Positions 34,292 to 41,762 of a DNA stretch of 64,000 bases are shown here, one piece after another. Within the stretch, counting starts at the first letter, position 1; each line of letters begins with the position of its first letter. Made by a program: the position numbers and the translations under genes. The notes below the pieces were generated by a model. The model saw nothing but the letters and a program-made list of their open reading frames with translations, had not been told where the DNA came from and did no database searches. This DNA comes from Aquipuribacter sp. SD81 (GTDB taxonomy: Bacteria; Actinomycetota; Actinomycetes; Actinomycetales; JBBAYJ01), in the NCBI RefSeq assembly GCF_037153975.1, contig NZ_JBBAYJ010000004.1:62001-126000 (forward strand), read 5' to 3'.

Positions 34292-35380
34292 GTGAGGGGC
34301 GCACCGGGGGTCGGCGCGCGCGGCCGTGGTCCGCACCGGGCGGGCGTCGCGCTCGCGGCCGTGCTGTGCCTCCTGCTCCCCGGCTGCGGCACGGGAGCCG
34401 GGTCGTCGGGCCCGGCGACGGCCGCGGTGTCACCGCGCTCGACGGCCGGGCCGAGCGAGCCGGTCGCCGGTCCGCCCGTGCCGTCCCCGGCCACCTCGGT
34501 GGCCACGCGCGAGCCGTCCGTACCGGCCGGCAGCGGGCCGTCGTCGACGGTCGGGGGCGCGACGCCGCCGTCACCCGGCGCACCGACGGGCGGTGCGACG
34601 AACGGGCCCGGTGCGTCCCCGTCGCGCCCCGTCGCCGGGGCCGGCCCCGGCGGGGGTACCACGGCCACGCCGGCGCCGGACTGGCTCGGCACGCGGGCCC
34701 TCGCCCCGCCGGGCGGCGGCCCGGTCGCCCCGCAGGAGACCCCGCCGGAGCTGAGGGACCGGCGCATCGTGACGGTCGACCGGCTGCCCCCGCCGTCCGA
34801 CGGGCAGTTCCACGCCTCCGTGGAGCAGGTCCCCGACGACGTGCTGGCCCGCTCGACGTGGCAGCCCGCGTGCCCCGTCGGGGTCGAGGACCTCCGGTAC
34901 GTGCGGGTCGCGTTCTGGGGCTTCGACGGCCGGCCGCACACCGGCGAGCTGCTGCTGCACGCCGACGCGGTGGACGCGGTCGTCGGCGCGTTCCGGGCCA
35001 TGCACGCCGAGCGGTTCCCGCTGGAGGAGGTGCGGGTCGTCCGCGCCGACGAGCTGGACGCGGCACCCACCGGCGACGGCAACGTGACGTCGGCCTTCGT
35101 GTGCCGTCCGGTGACCGGGGGCAGCGGGTGGTCACAGCACGCGTACGGGCGCGCCCTCGACGTCAACCCGTTCCACAACCCGTACGAGCGCGGCACCGGC
35201 GGCGACCGCGTCGTCATCCCGGAGCTCGCCACCTCCTACACCGACCGATCCCGCGACCTGCCCGGCATGGTGGTGCCCGGCTCCGTCGTCGAGCGCGCCT
35301 TCGCCGACGCGGCATGGGGCTGGGGCGGGGACTACCGGTCCTCGAAGGACTGGATGCACTTCTCGGCGACGGGCGGCTGA
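34292..35380 (+). CDS. Secreted M15-family peptidase lipoprotein
   Basis: A 362-residue exported metallopeptidase. The N-terminus is a lipoprotein signal (AGVALAAVLCLLLPGC, cleavage before Cys). Then come about 120 residues of Pro/Gly/Thr-rich linker, followed by an M15 D-Ala-D-Ala carboxypeptidase-type domain. The zinc site is visible as SQHAYGRALDVNPFHNP (SxHxxGxAxD) and DWMHFSATGG (third His). Substrate peptidoglycan cross-links are likely but inferred. The GTG at 34292 is chosen because it begins the signal peptide. Confidence 0.85.
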   Translation: MRGAPGVGARGRGPHRAGVALAAVLCLLLPGCGTGAGSSGPATAAVSPRSTAGPSEPVAGPPVPSPATSVATREPSVPAGSGPSSTVGGATPPSPGAPTGGATNGPGASPSRPVAGAGPGGGTTATPAPDWLGTRALAPPGGGPVAPQETPPELRDRRIVTVDRLPPPSDGQFHASVEQVPDDVLARSTWQPACPVGVEDLRYVRVAFWGFDGRPHTGELLLHADAVDAVVGAFRAMHAERFPLEEVRVVRADELDAAPTGDGNVTSAFVCRPVTGGSGWSQHAYGRALDVNPFHNPYERGTGGDRVVIPELATSYTDRSRDLPGMVVPGSVVERAFADAAWGWGGDYRSSKDWMHFSATGG

Positions 35381-35425
35381 GCCCCGGGCGAGGCGGCCCC
35401 GGGCGAGGCGGGCCCGGGCGAGGCG
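35381..35425. repeat. Three 15-bp direct repeats at the M15 gene end
   Basis: GCCCCGGGCGAGGCG appears twice exactly and a third time with one change, starting right after the M15 stop. The run borders the decaying peptidase E gene and may have arisen by slippage. In the minus frame it encodes a Pro-Arg-Pro-Gly run at the end of the pseudogene. Confidence 0.7.
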
Positions 35426-35429
35426 GCGT

Positions 35430-35794
35430 CGCCCGACGCGACCGGGACCGCCACCGCCCCCGCGACGCGACCTCGACGACGCCGTCGTCGACGACGAGCG
35501 CGGTCTGCTCGCCAACGGCGTAGGCCGGGACCCCCATGCCGGCCGCCCTCGACTCCGCCGCCGCCATGGTGTTCGTCGGGACAGCGTCGAGGTGCGGGAA
35601 GAGCGTGAAGTCGACCAGCCCGAGCGTGCGGTCGTCCACCGCGGCGTGCCGGGACCGCACAGCGGGTGCCCCCACCGCGCCGTCGGCACGACGAGCGCGA
35701 CGCACTCGTCGACGGGCCGGCCGAGCAGGCGGACCAGCGCAGCGTGGGCCTCGGCGTTCGTCACGCCACCGGACGACAGCAGCAGCCTGAAGGG
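35430..35794 (-). pseudogene. Remnant of a peptidase E (S51, Asp-dipeptidase) gene
   Basis: Two pieces of an S51 peptidase are readable in different frames of the minus strand. The N-terminal piece (35794 to about 35654) reads RLLLSSGGVTNAEAHAALVR and VDECVALVVPTARWGHP. The C-terminal piece (about 35639 to 35451) reads DDRTLGLVDFTLFPHLD, NTMAAAESRAAGMGVPAYAV and TALVVDDGVVEVASRGRW. Intact family members have about 220 residues; here roughly 100 middle residues, including the nucleophile serine (GxSAG) region, are missing and the frame changes at the junction. The start codon is not evident. Clearly broken, next to a tRNA gene. Confidence 0.8.
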
Positions 35795-35908
35795 TTCCTC
35801 CGGGGGTCGGCACGGTCGTGCGACCCGGCCGGGAGCGCGGACCCACCGGTCGCCGGACACGACACGGCCCCCGCGACGCACGTCGCGGGGGCCGGACCTC
35901 CACCTGGG

Positions 35909-35981
35909 AGCCGCCTCGGGGAATCGAACCCCGGACCTATTCATTACGAGTGAATCGCTCTGCCGACTGAGCTAAGGCGGC
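35909..35981 (-). tRNA. tRNA-Thr (anticodon CGU)
   Basis: A full cloverleaf on the minus strand, 73 nt. Acceptor stem GCCGCCT/AGGCGGC pairs perfectly. The D arm GCTC...GAGC, anticodon stem ATTCA/TGAAT with loop CTCGTAA (anticodon CGU, threonine codon ACG), and T arm CGGGG-TTCGATT-CCCCG are all present. The discriminator is U and CCA is not encoded, as is usual in actinobacteria. It sits in the gap between the peptidase remnant and a small hypothetical gene. Confidence 0.97.
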
Positions 35982-36021
35982 CGGCGCACGCGCGCGTGCG
36001 ACCGCTGACGAGTGTAGAGGG

Positions 36022-36375
36022 TCAGCGGCGGTGCCGCGGTCCACCCGCCCCCACCCCGGCCCCCACCCCGGCGTCCACCCCGGCGTCCACGGCGGCCTCG
36101 GGCGTCGGCTCCCGCAGGTCGACGACGAGCACGCGGTGCCGCGGGGAGGGCACCGGCGCCCCGAGGGCCGCAGCCGGGGCGACGGACGTCGCTGCCTCCC
36201 TCGCCGACGGACCCCGGGTGGCCGGGTCCTGCGTCGCAGCCGGGGCGGTCACGTCGGCGGGCCGTCGCAGGGACCGCCTGTGCAGGGACCACCCCCGCGG
36301 CCGCGCACCGCGGTCCCGCGCCCACCACCCGTCGGCCTGCACCAGGTGCGTGCTCACCATCGCCCGTGCCGACAT
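36022..36375 (-). CDS. Hypothetical basic protein with C-terminal DAG repeats
   Basis: A 117-residue protein, ATG at 36375 with a strong GAGGAGGG ribosome site, which supports it as a real gene. The first half is basic and aromatic (DGWWARDRGARPRGWSLHRR). A single hydrophobic strand (HRVLVVDLREP) lies near the end, then a VDAGVDAGVGAGVGAG repeat made of 12-bp units (at 36050-36100 on the plus strand). No known domain, signal peptide or membrane segment. It shares a 208-bp promoter region with the divergent GGDEF-EAL gene. Confidence 0.5.
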   Translation of the reverse strand: MSARAMVSTHLVQADGWWARDRGARPRGWSLHRRSLRRPADVTAPAATQDPATRGPSAREAATSVAPAAALGAPVPSPRHRVLVVDLREPTPEAAVDAGVDAGVGAGVGAGGPRHRR

Positions 36376-36583
36376 CGCGCCCTCCTCGTCCTGCCGACCA
36401 GGAGCAGCATGACCGCCGGGCGATACAGGGCACATCGGGGCCAGCACGGCACCGCGTCGGGGCCAGCACCACGTGGGCGGCGACACCGAGGGACACGACC
36501 ACGTGGACGGGGGCGTTGACACCGGGGCGTCCCGCCCCCGAGGTTGACCCCCAGCGCCCGGGTGCACCGAAGGGAGGACGCGG

Positions 36584-38971
36584 ATGCCGTCCGCCGTGGT
36601 CGCGCCCGCACGAGGCCGGGCGCTGGTCGCCGCCCTCGCGGTCGCCTGGCTGGTCGGCCTCGCCGTCTTCGTCGCCACGACGGTGCTCGTCGGCCGCGAC
36701 TCCCGCAGCGAGGCGCTCGACACGTGGCTGTACTCCGCGCTGGCGCTCGGCGCGGCGGCGCTAGCGGTCCTGCGCGTCGTGCTCGTCCGCGGCGAGCGGC
36801 GGCTGTGGTCGCTGAACGCGCTCGCCCTCTGCGTCTACACGGCCGGCGACGTGACGTACAGCTTCTGGGTGGTCGGGCTCGACCCTGAGCCGTACCCGTC
36901 GCCGGCCGACGGCCTCTGGCTCGCGTACTACGTGCTGGCGGTCGCCTTCCTCGTCGCCCTGCTGCGCCGCCACGCCCGCGACGTGAGCCGCAGCACGGCC
37001 GTCGACGGCGTCGTGGTCGGGCTCGGTGCGGCCGCGGCCACCGCGGCGGTGTCCTTCGACACGATCCTCGCGGCGACCGAGGGCGGCGGGCCGGAGACCG
37101 TGGCGACGCTCGCCTACCCGGTGGGGGCGCTCGTGCTGCTCGGGACCGCGGGCGCCGCGCTGGCGGTCCTGGGGTGGCGCGTCGGCCGGCAGTGGTGGGC
37201 GCTCGTGCTCGGCGGCCTGCTGTTCGCGGCCGCCGACACGGTCTACGCGTTCCTCAGCGCCACCGACGGCTACACCGACGGCGGTCCCGTGGACGCGATG
37301 TGGCTCGCGGCCCTCGGCCTGCAGGCGGGCGCGGCGTGGCTGCGGCCACGCACCGCCCGCCACGCCGCGGACCGCAGCCTCGCCACGCTCGTCGTCCCGC
37401 TCGCCTTCGCGGGCGCCGCGCTCGTCCTGCTCGTGCTCGAGCACTTCCAGCGCCTCAGCCTCCTCGCCCTCGTCCTCGCCGCGGGGACCGTCGCGGCGGC
37501 GCTGCTGCGCATCACGCTCACGGTCGAGGAGACGCGGCAGCTCGCGGTCGTGCGCGTGCAGGCCGTCACCGACGACCTCACCGGCCTGCCGAACCGCCGG
37601 CGCCTGGACCAGTCGCTGCGCGCGGCGACGACCCGCGAGGGCCGGCCGGTGGGGCTGCTCATGCTCGACCTCGACCGCTTCAAGGACGTCAACGACGCGC
37701 TCGGGCACCCCGTCGGCGACGCCCTGCTCGTCGAGGTGTCACGCCGCCTCCAGGGCGCGACCAGCGGCGAGGAGCTCGTGGCCCGGCTCGGCGGCGACGA
37801 GTTCGCCGTGCTGCTGCCCGGCGTCCGCGGCGAGGAGCTGCTGGAGCGCGCGCGGGCGGTGGCGGCGCTGCTCGGTCCGCCCGTGGACCTCGGCCACATC
37901 AGCCTGCACGTGAGCACGAGCGTCGGGGCCGCCGCGTACCCGGACCACGCCGGCGACGCCTCGCACCTCATGCGTGCCGCCGACGTCGCGATGTACCGCG
38001 CGAAGCGACGCGGCACCGGCGTCGCGCTGTACGAGTCCTCTGCGGACACCGCCACGCCGGAGCACCTGCGGGTCATCGAGGAGTTCCGCACCGGCTTCGC
38101 CGAGAGCGGCGTGCGCTGCGTGTACCGCCCGGTGCGGGACCTGCGGGACGGGCGCGTGCTGCGCTGGCTCGCGGAGCCGCGCTGGACCCACCCCCGCCTG
38201 GGTGACGTGCCGACGCGGGAGCTGCTGGAGATGGTCGAGCGCACGGGACTCGTGCGCGAGCACACCACCCACGTGCTGCACCGCGCGCTCGCGGACCTCC
38301 CCCTGCTGCCCGCACCGCTCACGGGACGCCACGGCGGCGGGGGACGGGGCGACGGGGCGGGCGGGGAACGGGTCGTCGTCGTCCGCCTGTCGGCGGTCGA
38401 GCTCCTCGACGCCCGCCTGCCCGGGACGGTCGTGACCGCCCTCGAACGCAGCGGCACGGGCCCGGGCTCGCTGCTGCTGGAGTGCGAGGAGAGCACGCTC
38501 GTGGCCGAGCCGGAACGGTGCACCCGGGCGCTGCTGGCAGTACGGCGCGTCGGCGTGCGGATCGGGGTGACGGGGCACGGCACGGGGCCGACGTCGCTGC
38601 CGCACCTGCGGAGCCTGCCGCTGAGCAGCCTGGCGGTCGACGGCGCGCTCGTGGGCGCGGTCCAGCGCGACAGCGCGGCGCTCGCGGTCCTCAAGGCGGC
38701 GGTCGTCCTCGGCCACGAGCTCGGCGTCGAGGTCGTCGCCTCCGGCGTGCCCGACGAGCGGCTGCTCGACGAGCTCGCGGCGCTCGGCGTCGACGCCGTC
38801 GACGGCCCCGCGCTCGGCGACCCGGTCGAGCCGGCGGTGGTCACGACCGCGTCGCCAGGCGGGGCGAGCATCGACGGCACGCAGGACGGGACGCTCGACG
38901 GCACGCTCGGCGGGTCGCCCGAGCGGTCTGTCGACGGCAGCCGGTCCAGCCGGGAGGCGCAGCCTCAGTAG
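36584..38971 (+). CDS. Membrane GGDEF protein with degenerate EAL domain
   Basis: A 795-residue protein. About eight or nine membrane segments fill residues 10-310. A GGDEF diguanylate cyclase follows, with an intact GGDEF site at 403-407 (ARLGGDEFAVLLP) and DLDRFKDVNDALGHPVGD. The C-terminal EAL region is decayed: the first motif reads WLAEPRW (Glu near 531), the DDFGTG loop reads VTGHGTGPTSL, and the Lys of the LKID motif is lost (SSLAVDGALV). So it probably makes, but does not degrade, c-di-GMP. The tail holds DGT repeats. Its 3' end overlaps the convergent TAP gene by 7 bp. Confidence 0.92.
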   Translation: MPSAVVAPARGRALVAALAVAWLVGLAVFVATTVLVGRDSRSEALDTWLYSALALGAAALAVLRVVLVRGERRLWSLNALALCVYTAGDVTYSFWVVGLDPEPYPSPADGLWLAYYVLAVAFLVALLRRHARDVSRSTAVDGVVVGLGAAAATAAVSFDTILAATEGGGPETVATLAYPVGALVLLGTAGAALAVLGWRVGRQWWALVLGGLLFAAADTVYAFLSATDGYTDGGPVDAMWLAALGLQAGAAWLRPRTARHAADRSLATLVVPLAFAGAALVLLVLEHFQRLSLLALVLAAGTVAAALLRITLTVEETRQLAVVRVQAVTDDLTGLPNRRRLDQSLRAATTREGRPVGLLMLDLDRFKDVNDALGHPVGDALLVEVSRRLQGATSGEELVARLGGDEFAVLLPGVRGEELLERARAVAALLGPPVDLGHISLHVSTSVGAAAYPDHAGDASHLMRAADVAMYRAKRRGTGVALYESSADTATPEHLRVIEEFRTGFAESGVRCVYRPVRDLRDGRVLRWLAEPRWTHPRLGDVPTRELLEMVERTGLVREHTTHVLHRALADLPLLPAPLTGRHGGGGRGDGAGGERVVVVRLSAVELLDARLPGTVVTALERSGTGPGSLLLECEESTLVAEPERCTRALLAVRRVGVRIGVTGHGTGPTSLPHLRSLPLSSLAVDGALVGAVQRDSAALAVLKAAVVLGHELGVEVVASGVPDERLLDELAALGVDAVDGPALGDPVEPAVVTTASPGGASIDGTQDGTLDGTLGGSPERSVDGSRSSREAQPQ

Positions 38972-40620
38972 GCCGCCTCGCAGGTCGTCCCGTCCGCCGG
39001 CACCTCGCCCTCGAGCCAGAACGCGTCGAGCAGCTCGTCGACGCACCCCGAGCCCGCGCGGCCGTAGGCGGTGTGCCCGTCGCCGTCGAAGCGGACGAGG
39101 ACCCCGGTGTCGAGCTGGTCGGCGAGCCGTTCCGCCCACACCATCGGCGTCGCCGGGTCCCGGGTGGTCCCCACGACGACGACCGGGGGCGCGCCCTGCC
39201 CGTCGACCTCGGGCCACGGCACGGCCGTGTGCTCCCAGTCCAGGCACGGCAGCGCGCCGTAGGCGAGCTGCGGGCCGAACGTCGGCGCCGCCTCGGTCAG
39301 CTCCCGGGAGAGCCGGTCGAGGTCGTCGGGCCCGACCGAGCCGCGGCGCACCGGGTCGCCACCGCGGTCCAGGCAGTTGACGGCGTAGATGGCCTCGCCC
39401 GCGTTCGAGCGGTACGACCCGTCGGGCTGCCGCTCGCGGAAGAAGTCGTTGAGCCGGAGCAGCACCGAGCCGTCGCCGGTGTAGGCCAGGCCGAGCGCCA
39501 GCCGGAGACCGGGCCAGAGGTCGTAGTTGTAGAGCGGGCTGATCAGCCCGGCGAGACCCAGCCCCTGGTTGACCTCGCGGTCGTCGCCCTCGGCGGGCAG
39601 GGGCGCGGTGTCGAGCGAGGCGAGCAGCGCCCGCACCTGGCCGACGCCCTCCTCCGTCGTACCGGCGAGGGGGCAGTCGTCCTGCTGCAGGCAGTCGGCG
39701 ACGAACGCCTCGAGCGCGACCTCGAAACCACCGGCCTGCTCCAGCGCCCGCGTGAAGTCGTCCGGTGCGCGGGGCGTCAGGTCGACCGCCCCGTCGAGCA
39801 CGACCCGGCCGACGCGGTCGGGGAACAGCTCGACGTACAGCGCCCCGATGACCGTCCCGTAGGACTTGCCGAGGTAGTCCAGCTCCGTCTCGCCGAGCGC
39901 CGCGCGCAGGACGTCCATGTCGCGGGCGACGCTCACCGAGTCGACGTGCGGCGCCACGGGGTCGTCGCCGCACCCGGTGGCGAGCTCGCCCGCGAGAGCC
40001 TCGAGCGCGTCGAGCTCGCGCGGGTCGTCGGGGCTCGGGTCCGCGGCCACGAAGGCGTCGTACGTGCCGTCGTCGACGCAGTCGACCGGCGCGGAGCGGG
40101 CGACGCCGCGCGGGTCGAAGCCGACGACGTCGTAGGCGGCCCGCAGGCGGTCGGTCGTGACGAGCTCGGCCTGCAGCGCGTAGTCCACACCCGACCCACC
40201 CGGACCGCCCGGGTTGAGCACGAGGGAGCCGGCCCGCTCGCCGGAGGCGGGCAGGCGGGCGAGCGCGAGCCCGATCGTGTCGCCGTCGGGCTCGTCGTAG
40301 TCCAGCGGCACCTCGAGCGTGCCGCACTCCTGGCGCGTGAGCTCCAGCCCCTCGGGCGGGCGGACGTCGTCGCAGGGGCCCCACTGCACCCGCTGGGCGT
40401 AGAAGGGGGCGAGGGCGTCGTCCGGCGCCGCGGTGACGGCGGGGTCCGTGACCGGCGGCACGGAGCCGGCGGTCCCGGGCTGCCCGGCCCCGCCGGCGTC
40501 GGGCGGGGCGGCGAGCGAGCAGCCGGCGAGGGCGAGCGCGGCGAGCACCACCGCCGGCGCCGCTCGCGGGAGGCGTCCGGCGCCGGACGCGGGCCGGCCG
40601 GAGGCGGTCGCGTGCCTCAC
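38965..40620 (-). CDS. TAP-like alpha/beta hydrolase lipoprotein
   Basis: A 551-residue exported serine hydrolase of the tripeptidyl-aminopeptidase (SlpD/SlpE) type. The lipobox is LAALALAGCSLA. The oxyanion region is LVLNPGGPGGSG, the nucleophile is in DYLGKSYGTVIGALYVELFP, and the C-terminal TAP-like domain holds the catalytic Asp and His (VVGTTRDPATPMVWA, FDGDGHTAYGRAGSGCVD). It would remove tripeptides from proteins outside the cell. It starts at a GTGA overlap with holB, so it is the last gene of an MFS-tmk, holB, TAP operon. Confidence 0.9.
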   Translation of the reverse strand: MRHATASGRPASGAGRLPRAAPAVVLAALALAGCSLAAPPDAGGAGQPGTAGSVPPVTDPAVTAAPDDALAPFYAQRVQWGPCDDVRPPEGLELTRQECGTLEVPLDYDEPDGDTIGLALARLPASGERAGSLVLNPGGPGGSGVDYALQAELVTTDRLRAAYDVVGFDPRGVARSAPVDCVDDGTYDAFVAADPSPDDPRELDALEALAGELATGCGDDPVAPHVDSVSVARDMDVLRAALGETELDYLGKSYGTVIGALYVELFPDRVGRVVLDGAVDLTPRAPDDFTRALEQAGGFEVALEAFVADCLQQDDCPLAGTTEEGVGQVRALLASLDTAPLPAEGDDREVNQGLGLAGLISPLYNYDLWPGLRLALGLAYTGDGSVLLRLNDFFRERQPDGSYRSNAGEAIYAVNCLDRGGDPVRRGSVGPDDLDRLSRELTEAAPTFGPQLAYGALPCLDWEHTAVPWPEVDGQGAPPVVVVGTTRDPATPMVWAERLADQLDTGVLVRFDGDGHTAYGRAGSGCVDELLDAFWLEGEVPADGTTCEAAY

Positions 40621-41762
40621 GCCGGCTCGCCCAGCCGGAGCGTCATGCCCTCGAGCGCGAGCGGCAGGGCCGCGTTCTGCGTGAGGCGCCGGCGCGTCGT
40701 GGTGATGACGTCGCACGTGCGCAGGACGTCCGCGGGCGGGGTGCGCCGCGCCAGCCGCTCCACGTCGGCGCGCAGGTCGGCGTTGACCAGCGGGACGCTC
40801 GCGCCGGCCTGGACGAGCAGCACGTCCCGGTACAGCGACAGCAGGTCGAGCAGGGCGCGGTCGAGGCCGTCGGTCGCGCTGCGGCGCGCGCGCCGGCGGT
40901 GCTGCTCCTGCAGCTCGCGCCACTGCGCCCGCACCTGCCGCGGCAGCTCCTCCGGAGCGCTCACCCCCATCGCCCGCAGCCACGCGGCGTTCTCGTGCTC
41001 CTGCTGCGCCTCGACCGCGGCCGTCGACTCCTCGGTGGCGATCTCGCGCAGCTCCTGCGCCGCGTCGACGGCGCCGGGCACCCCCACGGCCCGGCCCGGC
41101 ACCTGCAGGACCTCGCGGCGACGGCGTCGTGCGTCCGGGTCGAGGGCGAGCCGGCGCGCGACCCCGATGTGGCCCTGCGACGCGGCCGCCGCCCACGCCG
41201 CCTCGGCCGCGCTCACGCCGTGCTGCTCCACGAGCACCCGCGCCACCGCGTCGGCGGCGGGGACGCCGAGGCCGACCTGGCGGCAGCGGCTGCGGATGGT
41301 GGGCAGCAGGTCGTCGGGCGAGGGCGCGCACAGCACCCACACCGTGTGCGGGGGCGGCTCCTCCACCTCCTTGAGGAGCATGTTGGCCGCGACGTCGCGC
41401 AGCCGGTCGGCGTCCTCCACGACCACGACGACGTGGCGGCCGCGCGTCGGGGCCATGGCCGCGCGGCGCACCAGCTGGACGACGACGTCCTTGCGCAGCT
41501 GCATCTCGTCGGTGGCGAGGACCGTGACGTCGGGGTGGGACCCGGCGAGCGCCTCGATGCAGTCGGGGCAGCGCCCGCACCCGTCGTCGGGGCACTGCAG
41601 GGCCGCCGCGAAGGCGCGGGCCGCGACCGAGCGCCCCGACCCGGGCGGGCCGGTGACGAGCCACGCGTGCGCCAGCCCCGACGGCTCGAGGCGTCGCGCG
41701 ACGGCCCGCCGCAGCGTCGCCACCGCCCGCTCCTGGCCGACGACCGCGTCCCAGACGCTCAC
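40617..41762 (-). CDS. holB: DNA polymerase III subunit delta prime
   Basis: A 381-residue clamp-loader subunit. The AAA+ ATP site is VTGPPGSGRSVAARAF (Walker A variant). The zinc-binding module has CPDDGCGRCPDCIEAL, and the sensor region is VVVEDADRLRDVAANMLLKE with the SRC finger IRSRCRQVGLG. The length matches actinobacterial HolB. It is coupled to MFS-tmk and to the TAP gene by 4-bp overlaps. The tmk-holB order is a conserved actinobacterial arrangement. Confidence 0.95.
   Translation of the reverse strand: MSVWDAVVGQERAVATLRRAVARRLEPSGLAHAWLVTGPPGSGRSVAARAFAAALQCPDDGCGRCPDCIEALAGSHPDVTVLATDEMQLRKDVVVQLVRRAAMAPTRGRHVVVVVEDADRLRDVAANMLLKEVEEPPPHTVWVLCAPSPDDLLPTIRSRCRQVGLGVPAADAVARVLVEQHGVSAAEAAWAAAASQGHIGVARRLALDPDARRRRREVLQVPGRAVGVPGAVDAAQELREIATEESTAAVEAQQEHENAAWLRAMGVSAPEELPRQVRAQWRELQEQHRRRARRSATDGLDRALLDLLSLYRDVLLVQAGASVPLVNADLRADVERLARRTPPADVLRTCDVITTTRRRLTQNAALPLALEGMTLRLGEPA

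Noticed and set aside
35381-35981. tRNA-linked integrated element
   Set aside because: The area has a broken peptidase gene and short repeats next to tRNA-Thr, but no integrase, no phage gene and no duplicated tRNA end was seen.
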